Shown here: positions 47,378 to 57,772 of the stretch, piece by piece
Position numbering within the stretch: the stretch's first letter is position 1
Layout: each line of letters starts with the position of its first letter
Position numbers and translations under genes: made by a program
The notes under the pieces: model-generated
Seen by the model: the letters and a program-made list of their open reading frames with translations, nothing else
What the model was told of the DNA's origin: nothing
Database searches by the model: none
Assembly (NCBI RefSeq): GCF_009805705.1
Contig: NZ_VSMB01000003.1
Span: 310,001-374,000, forward strand
From: Ruania rhizosphaerae
GTDB lineage: Bacteria > Actinomycetota > Actinomycetes > Actinomycetales > Beutenbergiaceae
Length of the DNA stretch: 64,000 nucleotides
Reading direction: 5' to 3'

Positions 47378-49117
47378 TCAACGATGGGGACCGAGGACGG
47401 CCGCTCCCGGTGGGAGCACGAGCTGGTCCCGCTCGATGTGCACACCCTGTTCCCAGGCGAGCAGTACCCGGAGGTGGCTGCCGTCGGCGAACGGGATCCG
47501 GTGTGTCCGGTCATCGACATTCACGGCCACGACCACGGCCCCGCGCCGCACCAGCGCCCACTCCTCGGTCGCGGTCACCTGGGTGCGGGCCCGGTCGCCA
47601 GTGCGCAGGTCCGGGATCCGCGCTCGCAGATCGATCAGTGAGCGGGTGAAGAACTCGATCCGCGCATGCCGGCCGGTGCCCCGCTCCTGCCAGCGCAGCA
47701 CACTCGCTGCGGCCGTCTGAGGATCCTGCGGATCCGGTGCCTGAGTGCCAGGACCGTAGATCTCGTCCCAGCCGTGCTCGGCGAACTCCCGGGTCCGGCC
47801 CTCACGCACGGACTCGGCCAGCTCCGGTTCGCTGTGGTCGGTCATGTACAGCCAGGGCGTGGACGCGGCCCACTCCTCGCCCATGAAGAGCATCGGGGTG
47901 GCGGGTGAGCCGAGCAGCAGCGCGGCCGACGCGGCGAGCTGGGAGTCGGTCAGACGAGCCGCAGGTCGATCGCCGAGGCCGCGGTTGCCCACCTGATCGT
48001 GATTGCTGGTGAAGACGACGAAACGATGCCCGTCGACGTCCTCGGGAACGGGAGCGCCCCAGTCGCGGCCACGGAAGGTGGAGTGCCCGCCGTCGTGGAC
48101 AAACACTCGCTCCAGCGCCTTGGTGAGTGTGGCGGGTGAGCCGAAGTCGAGGTAGTACCCATGCCGTTCGCCGGTGAGATACGCGTGCACGGCATGATGG
48201 ACGTCGTCCGCCCACTGCGCCGTCATGCCGAGGCCACCGGCACGGGTCGGGGTGACCATCCGGACGTCGTTGAGATCGGACTCGGCGATCAACGACAACG
48301 GGCGTCCCAGTGCCCGGGAGAGGTCCGCGACCGCGTCTGCCAGCTCGGCGAGCAGGTGCGTGGGTGAGTCGTCGACGAGCGCGTGGACTGCGTCGAGGCG
48401 AAGGGCGTCGAGGTGGAAGTCGCGCAGCCACCGCAGGGCGTTGTCGACGATGAACCGGCGCACCTCGGATGAACCCGCACCGTCGAGGTTCACCGCATCG
48501 CCCCAGGGAGTGGTGTGTCCCGAGGTGAAGTACGGTCCGAAGCGGCTCAGGTAGTTCCCGGATGGACCGAGGTGGTTGTAGACCACATCGAGGCTCACGG
48601 CGATACCGTGGGCGTGGGCCGCGTCCACGAACCGCTGCAGTGCGGCCGGCCCACCGTAGGCGTCGTGGACGGCGTAGAGCGCGACGCCGTCGTAGCCCCA
48701 GCCCCGCTGCCCCGGGAACGCCGCCACGGGCATCAGCTGGATCATCTCCACGCCGAGATCGCGCAGATACCCGAGCCGTTCCCCGGCGGCGTCGAACGTC
48801 CCTGCGTCCGTGAACGTCCCCACATGCAGCTCATACAGCAGGGCCCCGCGTACGTCCCGCCCGGTCCAGGGTGAGTCCTGCCATCGGTGAGCTGCCGTGT
48901 CGAACGTCCGGGACGGGCCGTGCACACCGGAGGGCTGCCACGGGCTGCGCGGGTCCGGGAACGGCCCCGCTCCGTCGACCACGACACCGTAGTCGGTGCC
49001 ACCGGGCAACTCATGTCCCAGCGCCCACCACCCCTCAGGCTGGGCTGTCAGGGGATGCCGGGCACCGTCCACCTCGATCTCGACCGACTCCGCCGCATAG
49101 GGTGCCCAGACCTTCAT
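47378..49117 (-). CDS. treZ: Malto-oligosyltrehalose trehalohydrolase
   Basis: 579 residues. A GH13 enzyme with an N-terminal beta-domain (VWAPYAAESVEIEVDGARHPL). Catalytic Asp is in LDALRLDAVHAL (~240), Glu in LSLIAESDLND (~275), and the transition-state His-Asp in VVFTSNHDQVGNRGLG (~370). It releases trehalose from the maltooligosyl-trehalose made by TreY. It is the last gene of the treXYZ operon, overlapping treY by four bases. Confidence 0.95.
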   Translation of the reverse strand: MKVWAPYAAESVEIEVDGARHPLTAQPEGWWALGHELPGGTDYGVVVDGAGPFPDPRSPWQPSGVHGPSRTFDTAAHRWQDSPWTGRDVRGALLYELHVGTFTDAGTFDAAGERLGYLRDLGVEMIQLMPVAAFPGQRGWGYDGVALYAVHDAYGGPAALQRFVDAAHAHGIAVSLDVVYNHLGPSGNYLSRFGPYFTSGHTTPWGDAVNLDGAGSSEVRRFIVDNALRWLRDFHLDALRLDAVHALVDDSPTHLLAELADAVADLSRALGRPLSLIAESDLNDVRMVTPTRAGGLGMTAQWADDVHHAVHAYLTGERHGYYLDFGSPATLTKALERVFVHDGGHSTFRGRDWGAPVPEDVDGHRFVVFTSNHDQVGNRGLGDRPAARLTDSQLAASAALLLGSPATPMLFMGEEWAASTPWLYMTDHSEPELAESVREGRTREFAEHGWDEIYGPGTQAPDPQDPQTAAASVLRWQERGTGRHARIEFFTRSLIDLRARIPDLRTGDRARTQVTATEEWALVRRGAVVVAVNVDDRTHRIPFADGSHLRVLLAWEQGVHIERDQLVLPPGAAVLGPHR

Positions 49118-51603
49118 GCTGACGCCCCGCCGTCGGAGCAGCGTTCGAGCACGGCGACCGGCGAGACCGCGAGCAGCTCGGCGAGCGGGAGCGCACCGCC
49201 GTCAGTCTCCTCGCCTGTGAGAACGCACCGCCATCGGCCCTCGGGGAGCACCACCGTGTGCTCGCCCCAGCCGCCGGCCGAGCGCAGCAGGACCGAGAGC
49301 CGGGTGACCACCGTGACCACCTGCGGTCCGGCCGCAGGCCCACGGGCGAACGCCAGTGCATGGGTGGTCGAGGTCGGCAGTGGCTGATAGCCCGAGCGGT
49401 CGCCGACGAAGACGTCGGCCCGGCGCCGGCGCAACCGCAGCAATGCGGCCGTGAGGCGGAGCTTCTCCGTCGCCAGGTCGTGCGGGCAGGCACCGCCGTC
49501 CAGCCGCTCGAGGGCGGTACGGATCGACTCGTGGTCGACCGGTCGCCGGTTGTCCGGGTCCACCAGGCTGACGGAGGTCGTCTCTGTGCCCTGATACACA
49601 TCGGCGACGCCGGGAAGGGTCAACTGCAGTGCCTTCGCTGCGAGCGTGGCCACCCGCACGGGTTCGCGCGTGCGCTCCTCCCACTGGGTCATCAGGTCGA
49701 TCACACCCGGGTGGGCGAGCAATGCGGTGACAAACCTCGTCAGGGCCCGCTCACCATCATCGTCCTGATCGGTCCAGGAGGTCCACTGCTTGGCCTCCCG
49801 TGCCGCCTTCACCAGGTAGGACGCCAGTCGGTCCGCCGAGATCGGACCGTCCTCGGTCCACACCCCGGCGAGGGTCTGCCAGAGCAGATTCTCGGTGCGG
49901 CCGTCGAGATCCGGCGGCCGGATGTGCTGGGTCTGTTCGCGCAGCCGGCGTACCAGTGCAGCCCACGGTTCACCGAGCTCGGAGATCACGCCGATGCGGG
50001 TGCGCACGTCCTCCCCGCGTTTGGCGTCGTGGGTGCTTGCAGCCGTCATCGTGCTGCGGTGGTGGGCTTGCGTGCGGGCAGCCCAGGCATGCAGGACGTC
50101 GGGTCCGACGGCGAACCTCCCTGGTGCGCCGCCCACCTCGCACAGCGAGGTGAGATGCGTCCAGCGGTAAAACGCCGTGTCCTCCACCCCCTTGGCCATC
50201 ACCGCTCCGCAGACCTGTTGAAAGCGCACGATGACCTCGTTCCGGCGGGACTCGTGCTGCCTGCCCGCGGAGCCCACCTCGCGGCCGAGCACGAGATCGG
50301 TCACGACCTCCAGCGTCTCCAGCCGCTCCGGTTCCAGATGCTCAGCGGCCTGCGCGGCCCATCCCTGCACGAGGTCGGCGTCGGCTGCAGCCAGTGGGTG
50401 CCCCGGAACGATGTAGGCCCGGTAACGATCGCAGGCCACGACCAGCTCGGTGACGCTGTCGGTGATGGCACGCATCGTGTGGTCGCGCAGACGCACGTCG
50501 TCGTGGCACAGCTCGGCGATCAGACTCGCGAGGCGGTGGACCTCGGCGTAGAGGGAACCGGTGGCGATCTCCCGTTTGGACGTCTCCACCACCCGGTCGA
50601 GCGTGCCGACCACATCGCCGGTGAGCTCGCTCAGCACCGCACCCAGCGGCAGAGCCCCGGCCGGGTCGGTGAGCACCTGGTTCACCCGCCACGCGGCGTC
50701 GTAGCCGGTAGTACCGGCGACCGGCCAGTCACCGGGGATCTCCTCGTCCGGCTCGAGGATCTTCTCAGCCACGATCCACCGGCCCGCGGTGGCATGATCC
50801 AGACGGCGCAGGTAGCCGCCCGGGTCGGCCAGGCCGTCAGGATGATCGATGCGCAGCCCGTCCACCAGGCCCGCCTCGACAAGCTCGAGCAGCAGGGCAT
50901 GCGTGGCGTCGAAGACGTCTGGATGCTCGACCCTGACCGCCACCAGCGATCCGACATCGAAGAACCGGCGATAGTTCAGCTCCTCGTCCGCCACCCGCCA
51001 GTACGCCAGCCGGTAGTGCTGGCGTTCCAGCAGATCCGCGATCGGCAGGTGCTCGGTACCGGCGCGGATCGGGAACCGATGGTCGTAATAGCCCAGCACC
51101 GGGCGCTCGGGGGTGATCTGGTTCTCGGGCTCGTCGAGAGTCTGCACGGTGATCTCGCCCGCGGCCATCGCCGCCCCGACCCGGCGTCCGAGCACCGGCA
51201 TCAGGACCTGGGCCTCGTCGGAGAAGTCCACGTCGAACCAGGTGGCGTAGGGGGAGTCGGGTCCGAGCTCCAGCAGTGACCACAGCTGCCGGTTGTGGCT
51301 GGCGGGAGTCGGCACGGCCATGTGGTTGGGGACGACGTCCACCACGATGCCCAGTCCACGTGCTCGTGCGGCGGCCACCATGCGTTCGAATCCATCCCGC
51401 CCACCGAGCACGTCGCTGATGCGCGAGTGATCGACCACGTCATATCCGTGGGTCGACCCCGGTGAGGCGGTGAGGATGGGGGAGAGGTACAGGTCGGTGA
51501 CACCTCGCTCCGCGAGCGGTCCGGTCAGGGCTGTGACGTCGTCGAAGGTCAGGTCGGTGCCGAGCTGGAGGCGGTACGTCGAGACCGGGGTGTGGGATCT
51601 CAT
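49114..51603 (-). CDS. treY: Malto-oligosyltrehalose synthase
   Basis: 829 residues. The TreY start STYRLQLGTDLTFDDVTALTGPLAERGVTDLYLSPIL is diagnostic. Catalytic Asp lies in LRIDHPDGLADPGGYLRRL (~250), Glu in WIVAEKILEPDEE (~278), and the His-Asp pair in STHDAKRGED. It converts the reducing-end alpha-1,4 linkage of maltodextrin into an alpha,alpha-1,1 linkage. ATG 51603 overlaps the treX stop. A longer in-frame reading upstream runs antisense into treX and is rejected. Confidence 0.95.
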   Translation of the reverse strand: MRSHTPVSTYRLQLGTDLTFDDVTALTGPLAERGVTDLYLSPILTASPGSTHGYDVVDHSRISDVLGGRDGFERMVAAARARGLGIVVDVVPNHMAVPTPASHNRQLWSLLELGPDSPYATWFDVDFSDEAQVLMPVLGRRVGAAMAAGEITVQTLDEPENQITPERPVLGYYDHRFPIRAGTEHLPIADLLERQHYRLAYWRVADEELNYRRFFDVGSLVAVRVEHPDVFDATHALLLELVEAGLVDGLRIDHPDGLADPGGYLRRLDHATAGRWIVAEKILEPDEEIPGDWPVAGTTGYDAAWRVNQVLTDPAGALPLGAVLSELTGDVVGTLDRVVETSKREIATGSLYAEVHRLASLIAELCHDDVRLRDHTMRAITDSVTELVVACDRYRAYIVPGHPLAAADADLVQGWAAQAAEHLEPERLETLEVVTDLVLGREVGSAGRQHESRRNEVIVRFQQVCGAVMAKGVEDTAFYRWTHLTSLCEVGGAPGRFAVGPDVLHAWAARTQAHHRSTMTAASTHDAKRGEDVRTRIGVISELGEPWAALVRRLREQTQHIRPPDLDGRTENLLWQTLAGVWTEDGPISADRLASYLVKAAREAKQWTSWTDQDDDGERALTRFVTALLAHPGVIDLMTQWEERTREPVRVATLAAKALQLTLPGVADVYQGTETTSVSLVDPDNRRPVDHESIRTALERLDGGACPHDLATEKLRLTAALLRLRRRRADVFVGDRSGYQPLPTSTTHALAFARGPAAGPQVVTVVTRLSVLLRSAGGWGEHTVVLPEGRWRCVLTGEETDGGALPLAELLAVSPVAVLERCSDGGASA

Positions 51604-53735
51604 GTGCTCTCCGGGTCGTGCGGTGCTGGGCGTGCGAAGACCACGATGCTGCGACCGGTCACGGTCACGGTCGCCTCCGGCGGCAGCTCGGCGTCCAGAT
51701 CCTGGTCGGTGTCGGTGGTGAGCACGGGGCTCCACGGCTGGCCGTAGGAGGCATCGGGCAACGTGAAGTCGAGATCGTCGGCGCTGGCGTTGATCAGCAC
51801 CATCAAGGAGTCGTCCTCGATGGGACGGCCCCGGGAGTCCGGTTCCTCGATCGCCTGCCCGTTGAGGAAGATGGCCAGGGACCGGGCATAGGCGGTGTTC
51901 CAGGACTCGGCGTCCATGAGCGCACCGCTGGGCTCGAACCAGGCGATGTCGGGCAGCTCGGGCAGACCGCCGGGCGCGGAGGTGGACCCGTTGAAGAACC
52001 GGCGACGGCGCAGCACTGGGTGATCTCGCCGGAACGCGATCACGGTGCGGGTGAACTCCAGCAGGGACTGGGCCTGAGGGTCCAGGTCCCAATCCACCCA
52101 GCTGAGGGGGTTGTCCTGAGCATAGGTGTTGTTGTTGCCCTCCTGGGACCGGCTGAGCTCGTCTCCATGGGAGATCATCGGCACCCCCTGGGAGAGCAGC
52201 AGCGTCGTGAGGAAGTTGCGTTGCTGCCGCGAGCGCAGACGTTCGATCGCCGGATCGTCCGTGGGGCCCTCGACTCCGCAGTTCCAGGACCGGTTGTGGC
52301 TCTCGCCGTCCCTGCCGTCCTCGCCATTGGCCTCATTGTGCTTGTCGTTGTAGGAGACGAGGTCACGCAGGGTGAATCCGTCGTGTGCCGTGACGAAGTT
52401 GATGGAGGCGATCGGGGTGCGGCCGGTGTGCTCGTACAGATCCGAGGAACCCGTCAGCCGGCTCGCGAACTCGCCGAGAGTGGACGGCTCGCCACGCCAG
52501 AAGTCGCGGACGGTGTCCCGGTACTGACCGTTCCACTCGGTCCACAGCGGGGGGAACCCGCCCACCTGGTATCCACCCGATCCGAGGTCCCACGGTTCGG
52601 CGATGAGCTTGACCTGTGAGATCACCGGATCCTGCTGGATGATGTCGAAGAAGGACGAGAGCCGGTCGACCTCGTGGAACTGCCGGGCCAGTGTGGCCGC
52701 GAGGTCGAACCGGAAGCCGTCCACGTGCATCTCGGTGATCCAGTAGCGCAGCGAGTCCATGATGAGCTGCAGCACGTGCGGTGAACGCATCAACAGCGAG
52801 TTCCCGGTACCGGTGGTGTCGAAGTAGTGCGCCTTGTCCTCGTCGACGAGGCGGTAGTAGGAGGCATTGTCCAGACCCCGCAGGGACAGTGTCGGGCCGA
52901 GGTGGTTGCCTTCGGCGGTGTGGTTGTACACCACGTCCAGGATCACCTCGATGCCTGCCGCGTGCATCGCCTTGACGAGGCTCTTGAACTCCAGCACCTG
53001 CTCCCCGCGCGAACCCCACGCGGAGTACCCGTTGTGCGGGGCGAAGAAGCCGATCGTGTTGTAGCCCCAGTAGTTGGTCAGGCCCTTCTCCACGAGGTGG
53101 GAGTCCTGGATGAACTGGTGTACCGGCATCAGCTCGACGGCGGTCACCCCCAGCTCGACGAGGTGGCCGATGACGGCCGGGTGCGCCATCCCGGCGTAGG
53201 TGCCCCGGATGTCCTCCGGGACCTCCGGGTGCTGCATGGTCATACCGCGTACGTGCGCCTCGTAGATGATGCTCTCGTGATACTCGGTCTCGGGCGGGTG
53301 GTCGTGCCCCCAGTCGAAGAACGGGTTGGTCACCACGGAGGTCATGGTGTGCCCCGCCGAGTCCATCGTGTTGACAGGGCCGTCCGGGTCACCGAAGTGA
53401 TAGGAGTACAACGCCTCGTGACCGTCGATCTGGCCATCGATCGCCTTGGCGTACGGGTCGAGCAGGAGCTTGGCCGGGTTGCACCGATGCCCGGAGGAGG
53501 GGTCGTGGGGACCGTGGAGGCGGTAGCCGTAGCGTTGCCCGGGTCGTACCCCGGGCACGTAGACGTGCCACACGAACGCATCGACCTCGGTGACCTCGAT
53601 GCGTTCCTCGGCACCGTCGTCGTCGATGAGGCAGAGCTCGACCCGGTCGGCGATCGAGGAGTAGAGGGCGAAGTTGGTGCCGGTCCCGTTGAAGGTGGCA
53701 CCCAGCGGGTAGGCATGTCCGGGCCAGGTCTGCAT
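51600..53735 (-). CDS. treX: Glycogen debranching enzyme GlgX/TreX
   Basis: 711 residues. A GH13 isoamylase with an N-terminal CBM48-like domain ([30 protein letters not shown]). Catalytic Asp is in [14 protein letters not shown] (~337), Glu in [20 protein letters not shown] (~373), and Asp in [22 protein letters not shown] (~446). It removes alpha-1,6 branches from glycogen, supplying linear maltodextrin to TreY and TreZ. The ATG at 53735 is preceded by CAGGCT and six bases, a near-match to the leaderless pattern. Confidence 0.95.
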   Translation of the reverse strand: MQTWPGHAYPLGATFNGTGTNFALYSSIADRVELCLIDDDGAEERIEVTEVDAFVWHVYVPGVRPGQRYGYRLHGPHDPSSGHRCNPAKLLLDPYAKAIDGQIDGHEALYSYHFGDPDGPVNTMDSAGHTMTSVVTNPFFDWGHDHPPETEYHESIIYEAHVRGMTMQHPEVPEDIRGTYAGMAHPAVIGHLVELGVTAVELMPVHQFIQDSHLVEKGLTNYWGYNTIGFFAPHNGYSAWGSRGEQVLEFKSLVKAMHAAGIEVILDVVYNHTAEGNHLGPTLSLRGLDNASYYRLVDEDKAHYFDTTGTGNSLLMRSPHVLQLIMDSLRYWITEMHVDGFRFDLAATLARQFHEVDRLSSFFDIIQQDPVISQVKLIAEPWDLGSGGYQVGGFPPLWTEWNGQYRDTVRDFWRGEPSTLGEFASRLTGSSDLYEHTGRTPIASINFVTAHDGFTLRDLVSYNDKHNEANGEDGRDGESHNRSWNCGVEGPTDDPAIERLRSRQQRNFLTTLLLSQGVPMISHGDELSRSQEGNNNTYAQDNPLSWVDWDLDPQAQSLLEFTRTVIAFRRDHPVLRRRRFFNGSTSAPGGLPELPDIAWFEPSGALMDAESWNTAYARSLAIFLNGQAIEEPDSRGRPIEDDSLMVLINASADDLDFTLPDASYGQPWSPVLTTDTDQDLDAELPPEATVTVTGRSIVVFARPAPHDPEST

Positions 53736-53747
53736 GGACACAGCCTG
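53733..53747 (-). promoter_or_regulatory. Possible leaderless promoter -10 of the treXYZ operon
   Basis: Minus-strand CAGGCT (53747-53742), six bases, then ATG at 53735. The first base differs from TANNNT, so support is weaker than for the other genes. Confidence 0.35.
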
Positions 53748-53799
53748 CCAGAGCCGTGGCTCGCGAGGGGAGTGCCGCCAGGTCTGCGGCACTCGGGAG

Positions 53800-55341
53800 C
53801 TACTCGACCACGAGGGAGATCACGTGATGGCCGGTGGCGCCGCTCGGGGCCGGTGGCATGACCTCGGCTGTCTGCACCTCGCTGTCGTCCCACGCCCGGC
53901 ACCGGACTTCATGCCTGCCCGGCGCCGCGTCGGGCCAGGTGAACGTCCACTGCCGCCAGGTGTCGGTGCTGACCGTGGAGACGAGTTCGGCGTCCTGCCA
54001 GTCGTGGTCGTCGATCTGGACCTGCACCCGGGTGATGCCGCGCTGCTGCGCCCAGGCCGTCCCTCCCAGGCGGACCTCACCGGGAGGGACCGAGGCGCCG
54101 GAACGGGGGACATCGATCCGGGAGGCTGTGCGGACGGGACCGCGTTCGGACCAGCCACGGGGTGTCCAGTAGCCCTCGTCGTCGGCGAAGGTCGTGACCT
54201 TCAGGTCCGTGACCCATTTGGTGGCCGAGACGTAGCCGTAGAGTCCCGGGACGACCATGCGTACGGGGAATCCATGTTCGAGCGGGAGTGGCTGACCGTT
54301 CATCCCGACGGCCAGGAGGGCGTTGCGGTCGTCGGTGAGTGCCTCCAGGGGTGTCCCTGCCGTCCAGCCGTCGGCGCTGGTCGACAGGACCATGTCTGCA
54401 CCCGCCTGCACCCCGGCGCGGGAGAGCAGGGTCCGTACCGGCAGCCCGAGCCAGCTGGCGTTGCCCACGAGAGTGCCGCCGATCCGGTTGGACACGCACG
54501 TCAAGGTCACCATCGCCTCAGTGAGCCCGGAGTCGAGAAGCTCGGCATAGTCGATCCGCACCTCGTGGTCGACCATGCCGTGCACCCGCAGCTCCCACTG
54601 GTCCGGATCGAGTTGCGGCACGCGCAGCGCGGTGTCGATGCGATAGAAGTCCTCATTCGCGGTGACGTAGTCGGGCATGCCGGGCAGCTCGACCTGACTG
54701 GCGTCGATCAGGGCAGGTGTGGCCTCGTCCGGAGTGCGCGCGGGCTCGGGCAGGACGATGTGCTCGCGCGCCCCCATCACCGAGCTCCGGGCGCGGGCGA
54801 GCACGGAACCGGCCGCTGCCAGTGCCATCGCGAGCGCGCCGGCACCCGCTGCTGCCGAGAGGAACCGGCGCCGTCCCGGGCCCTGCTCGCTCACCTGTGG
54901 CGATCGGGCGACCCGGACGAGCAGCAGCAGCGTCGCTGACCCGGCGGCCGCGGCCACCAACGCCGGCACGAATGAGATCGTGGAGGTGTCGGGCCGTGTC
55001 CCGGCGGCGAGGGCGCACACCGCCGCGAGTGCCACGACCGCCACCACGGCGGCGCCTCGGCTGCGGCCGGCCAGTACGCCGGCGATCGCCGCGAGCACGA
55101 TCGAGACCAGGCCCATCACCACGAACAACGCGGCCTTGTCGCCGGTGCCGAACGCCTCCACGGCGAAGTCCTTCAACCACGGGGGCGTGAGGTCCACCAC
55201 GGTGGCGCCGAGGGCGGCGTGTGGTGCTGCTGGTGGGTCGAGCAGGACGGCGGTGAGCCATCCGGATGCGAAGAACACGGCACCGGAGAGCACACCCGCG
55301 GTGACCAGGCGCCGGCGGGATCGAGAGCGATCGGAGGTCAT
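53800..55341 (-). CDS. Membrane-anchored molybdopterin-dependent oxidoreductase (sulfite oxidase family)
   Basis: 513 residues from the ATG at 55341. Four to five hydrophobic helices at ~5-150 (including ALFVVMGLVSIVLAAIAGVLAG and AAVVAVVALAAVCALAAG) precede an internal GRRRFLSAAAGAGALAMALAAA that looks like a Tat or anchor segment (~165-190). The molybdopterin domain follows with the Mo-ligand Cys in MVTLTCVSNRIGG (~285) and GNASWLGLPVRTLL. A C-terminal Mo-co dimerisation domain has IDVPRSGASV and ends near residue 513. The substrate is unknown. TACTGT lies seven bases before the ATG. Confidence 0.88.
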   Translation of the reverse strand: MTSDRSRSRRRLVTAGVLSGAVFFASGWLTAVLLDPPAAPHAALGATVVDLTPPWLKDFAVEAFGTGDKAALFVVMGLVSIVLAAIAGVLAGRSRGAAVVAVVALAAVCALAAGTRPDTSTISFVPALVAAAAGSATLLLLVRVARSPQVSEQGPGRRRFLSAAAGAGALAMALAAAGSVLARARSSVMGAREHIVLPEPARTPDEATPALIDASQVELPGMPDYVTANEDFYRIDTALRVPQLDPDQWELRVHGMVDHEVRIDYAELLDSGLTEAMVTLTCVSNRIGGTLVGNASWLGLPVRTLLSRAGVQAGADMVLSTSADGWTAGTPLEALTDDRNALLAVGMNGQPLPLEHGFPVRMVVPGLYGYVSATKWVTDLKVTTFADDEGYWTPRGWSERGPVRTASRIDVPRSGASVPPGEVRLGGTAWAQQRGITRVQVQIDDHDWQDAELVSTVSTDTWRQWTFTWPDAAPGRHEVRCRAWDDSEVQTAEVMPPAPSGATGHHVISLVVE

Positions 55342-55354
55342 GATCGCCACAGTA
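55339..55354 (-). promoter_or_regulatory. Leaderless promoter -10 of the molybdopterin oxidoreductase gene
   Basis: Minus-strand TACTGT (55354-55349), seven bases (GGCGATC), then ATG at 55341. It favours this start over the GTG at 55350. Confidence 0.5.
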
Positions 55355-55387
55355 CGCAGCCCGGCCCGATCGGAGGGCCGTGAGATG

Positions 55388-57526
55388 TTACAGAGCGGTG
55401 AGCATCAGGTGCACGAGCGCGTCCACCTGCACTGTCTCGCTGGAGGTGATCTCGGTGTCGGTGCCGTCGAGCGCCCGGGCCGCCAGCGACTGCTTGGAGT
55501 CGATCAGTTCGGCGATCTTGGTGTCGATGGTGTGCGCGGCAAGAATCCGCCAGGCCGTCACCGACTCCTCCTGGCCGATCCGGTGCACGCGGTCGATCGC
55601 CTGCTCCTGCTCGGCCGCGGTCCAGGAGAGCTCTGCGAGCACCACGTTGGAGGCCGCATGCAGGTTCAGCCCGACGCCCGCGGCCAGCAGCGAGCAGACG
55701 GCAACGGAGACCTCGGGATCCTTCTGGAAGGAGTCGATCGCTGACTGGCGGGCCTTGGTCGACTGGTCGCCACGGATGGAGACGGTCCGCAACCCGGCAT
55801 CGGCGAAGACCTGCTCGGCGGCGTCCATGACATCGATGTGCTTGGCGAAGAACACCACCTTGCCCACCGAGTGGACGAGCTGTGCGGTGTAGTCGGCGGC
55901 GACGGCTGCCTTGGCCTGCCCGATGCGGCGCACCATCGTGAAGACGTTCTCGCCGTCCGCCTTCGGTGAACTGGACTCCAGCTCGGCTCGAGCCACCCGG
56001 CGCATGAGTTCGAGGTCGGGTCCGGCACTGGCGTCATACCCGCCCTCGCGACTTTCCAGCATCCGCCGGTAGCGGGTGAGGAGCCGCTGTGCGAGTTCGC
56101 GCTCAGCGGCACGGATCGACCGTCCCACTTCGTTGTCGAGCTCGACCGGCAGGTCGGCCACGCGCTTGGCAGGCAGGTCCTTGGCCACGTCGTGCTTGGT
56201 GCGGCGCACGATCCCCAGATCGATGACGGCGGAGCGAGCCTCCGGATAGAAGCCTCGGTCCGCCGGGGTCAGCCCGCTCTGCTCGAGCCGATGCCGCAGG
56301 CCCGGGGAGGGGTGGCGCCCGTCCGTCCAGCCGAGGAACTGCCAGATCGCATTGAAGTCTTCGACGTCGTTGATCAGTGGCGTCCCGGTCAACGCCATCA
56401 GCAAGGGCTCGTTGCCGGGTGTGCGTTCGCGGATCTGGCGTGAGAGTGCGAGTACGTGCTGGGAGCGCTGCGAGGTGAGGTTCTTGATGAAGTGCGCTTC
56501 GTCGACCACCATCGAGCCGAATCCGAGCGTGGACAGCCACGCCAGGTGCCGGTCGAGCACGGCGTAGTTCACGACGAACACGTCCGCGAAGGCGTCGACA
56601 TCGCGTCCATCTCCGTGGATGACGGTGACCCGGCGTTGTGGTGTCCATCGCTGAACCTCGCGAGCCCAGTTGATCTTCACCACGTTCGGGACGACCGCCA
56701 GCATCGGATAGGCCTGCGCGACGGAGGCGGCCAGCACCGACTGCGCCGTCTTTCCCAGTCCCGGTTCATCGGCGAGCAGGAACGTGCGGTGCCCACGCCG
56801 GACGGCTTCCAGGAGTTGGGCCTGGTGGGGCATCAGCTGCAGTCCGGCGGGGGAGAAGATGTCGCGCCGGGGTGCGGTCGGCAGGTTCATGGTGGCAGCA
56901 CCGCCACCGGCGCCTTGTTCGAAGGCGCGGTAGAGCGGGTCCATGAGATCCCAGCCGGAGAGGTACCCGTTCTCGGCGGCGGGAACCCGCGTCCTGAGAT
57001 CAGGTTCGAGGAACGGGTTCGCCCGCACCCGGGCGCGCACCTGCGCGGGCACCACCTGGCGGTCGGCCAGCTCGGCGGGTACGACGGTCGTTTTGCGCTG
57101 CTGGGGTTCCTTGATGGCGAGCTCTTCCTCGGAGAGCTCTGCCCCGGACTCCAGGAGCCACTCGTTGCGCATCCGCTGCGCGGCGGCCGACGGGGGGCCC
57201 TGGGGATCGAGGAGGCTGAGCAGCGAGGTGTCCTGGGCCGCGGTCCGCGCCAGAATCGTCGCGACGCCGTCGAGACGCTTGAGCACCTCCGCCCGGGCAC
57301 CGTTGGTGATCGATGCGTCGCCCTTGATACGCGCGCGTTCTTCCCGTACCAGCAGGGCGATCACCTGAAACTTGATGCGGTTGGTGGGCCCGACCTTTCC
57401 CTTGACCGACTTGGCCTCCACCTCTCGCACGCGACGGGCGAGGATGGGCAGGATCGGTGCTGGGTCCTGGGCGCGCGGAGTCCGGCGTCCAGAGCGGTTG
57501 GACGTCCGGGAGCCGGCTGACGGCAC
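55388..57526 (-). CDS. SNF2-family DEAD/DEAH helicase
   Basis: 712 residues from the GTG at 57526, with AGGAGG five bases upstream; the open frame extends to 57742 without a supported start. Two RecA-like domains carry the motifs: Walker A as LLADEPGLGKTAQSVLAAS (~267), DEAH in MVVDEAHFIKN (~350), SAT-like LTGTPLINDVEDFNAIW (~395), and motif VI in EQAIDRVHRIGQEESVTAWRI (~650). A charged N-terminal region (~1-200) is unique. SNF2 ATPases move along double-stranded DNA and remodel nucleoprotein complexes; the target is unknown. Confidence 0.92.
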   Translation of the reverse strand: MPSAGSRTSNRSGRRTPRAQDPAPILPILARRVREVEAKSVKGKVGPTNRIKFQVIALLVREERARIKGDASITNGARAEVLKRLDGVATILARTAAQDTSLLSLLDPQGPPSAAAQRMRNEWLLESGAELSEEELAIKEPQQRKTTVVPAELADRQVVPAQVRARVRANPFLEPDLRTRVPAAENGYLSGWDLMDPLYRAFEQGAGGGAATMNLPTAPRRDIFSPAGLQLMPHQAQLLEAVRRGHRTFLLADEPGLGKTAQSVLAASVAQAYPMLAVVPNVVKINWAREVQRWTPQRRVTVIHGDGRDVDAFADVFVVNYAVLDRHLAWLSTLGFGSMVVDEAHFIKNLTSQRSQHVLALSRQIRERTPGNEPLLMALTGTPLINDVEDFNAIWQFLGWTDGRHPSPGLRHRLEQSGLTPADRGFYPEARSAVIDLGIVRRTKHDVAKDLPAKRVADLPVELDNEVGRSIRAAERELAQRLLTRYRRMLESREGGYDASAGPDLELMRRVARAELESSSPKADGENVFTMVRRIGQAKAAVAADYTAQLVHSVGKVVFFAKHIDVMDAAEQVFADAGLRTVSIRGDQSTKARQSAIDSFQKDPEVSVAVCSLLAAGVGLNLHAASNVVLAELSWTAAEQEQAIDRVHRIGQEESVTAWRILAAHTIDTKIAELIDSKQSLAARALDGTDTEITSSETVQVDALVHLMLTAL

Positions 57527-57552
57527 GTGGTCCTCCTGAGCAGGCACGACTT

Positions 57553-57578
57553 CGTAGGACGGTGAGAGTCTTCCTACG
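57553..57578 (-). promoter_or_regulatory. Inverted repeat upstream of the SNF2 helicase gene (candidate operator)
   Basis: Arms CGTAGGA and TCCTACG (57553-57559 and 57572-57578) with a 12-base spacer, 26 to 52 bases before the GTG. A dimeric regulator site is possible. It does not resemble the LexA box. Confidence 0.3.
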
Positions 57579-57772
57579 CACTGCATTGCGCACCGATGCC
57601 GAACGGAGCCGGGCTGGTACGCCCCGGGGACGGCACAGGTGGCCGGTCTCCTGCTCGATAGCGCATGAGCGAGGACGTCGGTCTGGCGCCGCTGCGCTGA
57701 CCGGGTCCCCGCCGGTGTGGTTCCGCGATATCTCCTGGCCACGCATGGCCGTGAGGTGAATCCCGGACCCTG

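Noticed and set aside
47354-47398. GTCCTCGG...CCGAGGAC as a terminator between pabC and treZ
   Set aside because: Eight-base arms separated by about 30 bases extend into the treZ coding end; too weak to call.
49258-51279. 673-codon reading frame antisense to treY
   Set aside because: Shadow of a clearly coding gene; no family features.
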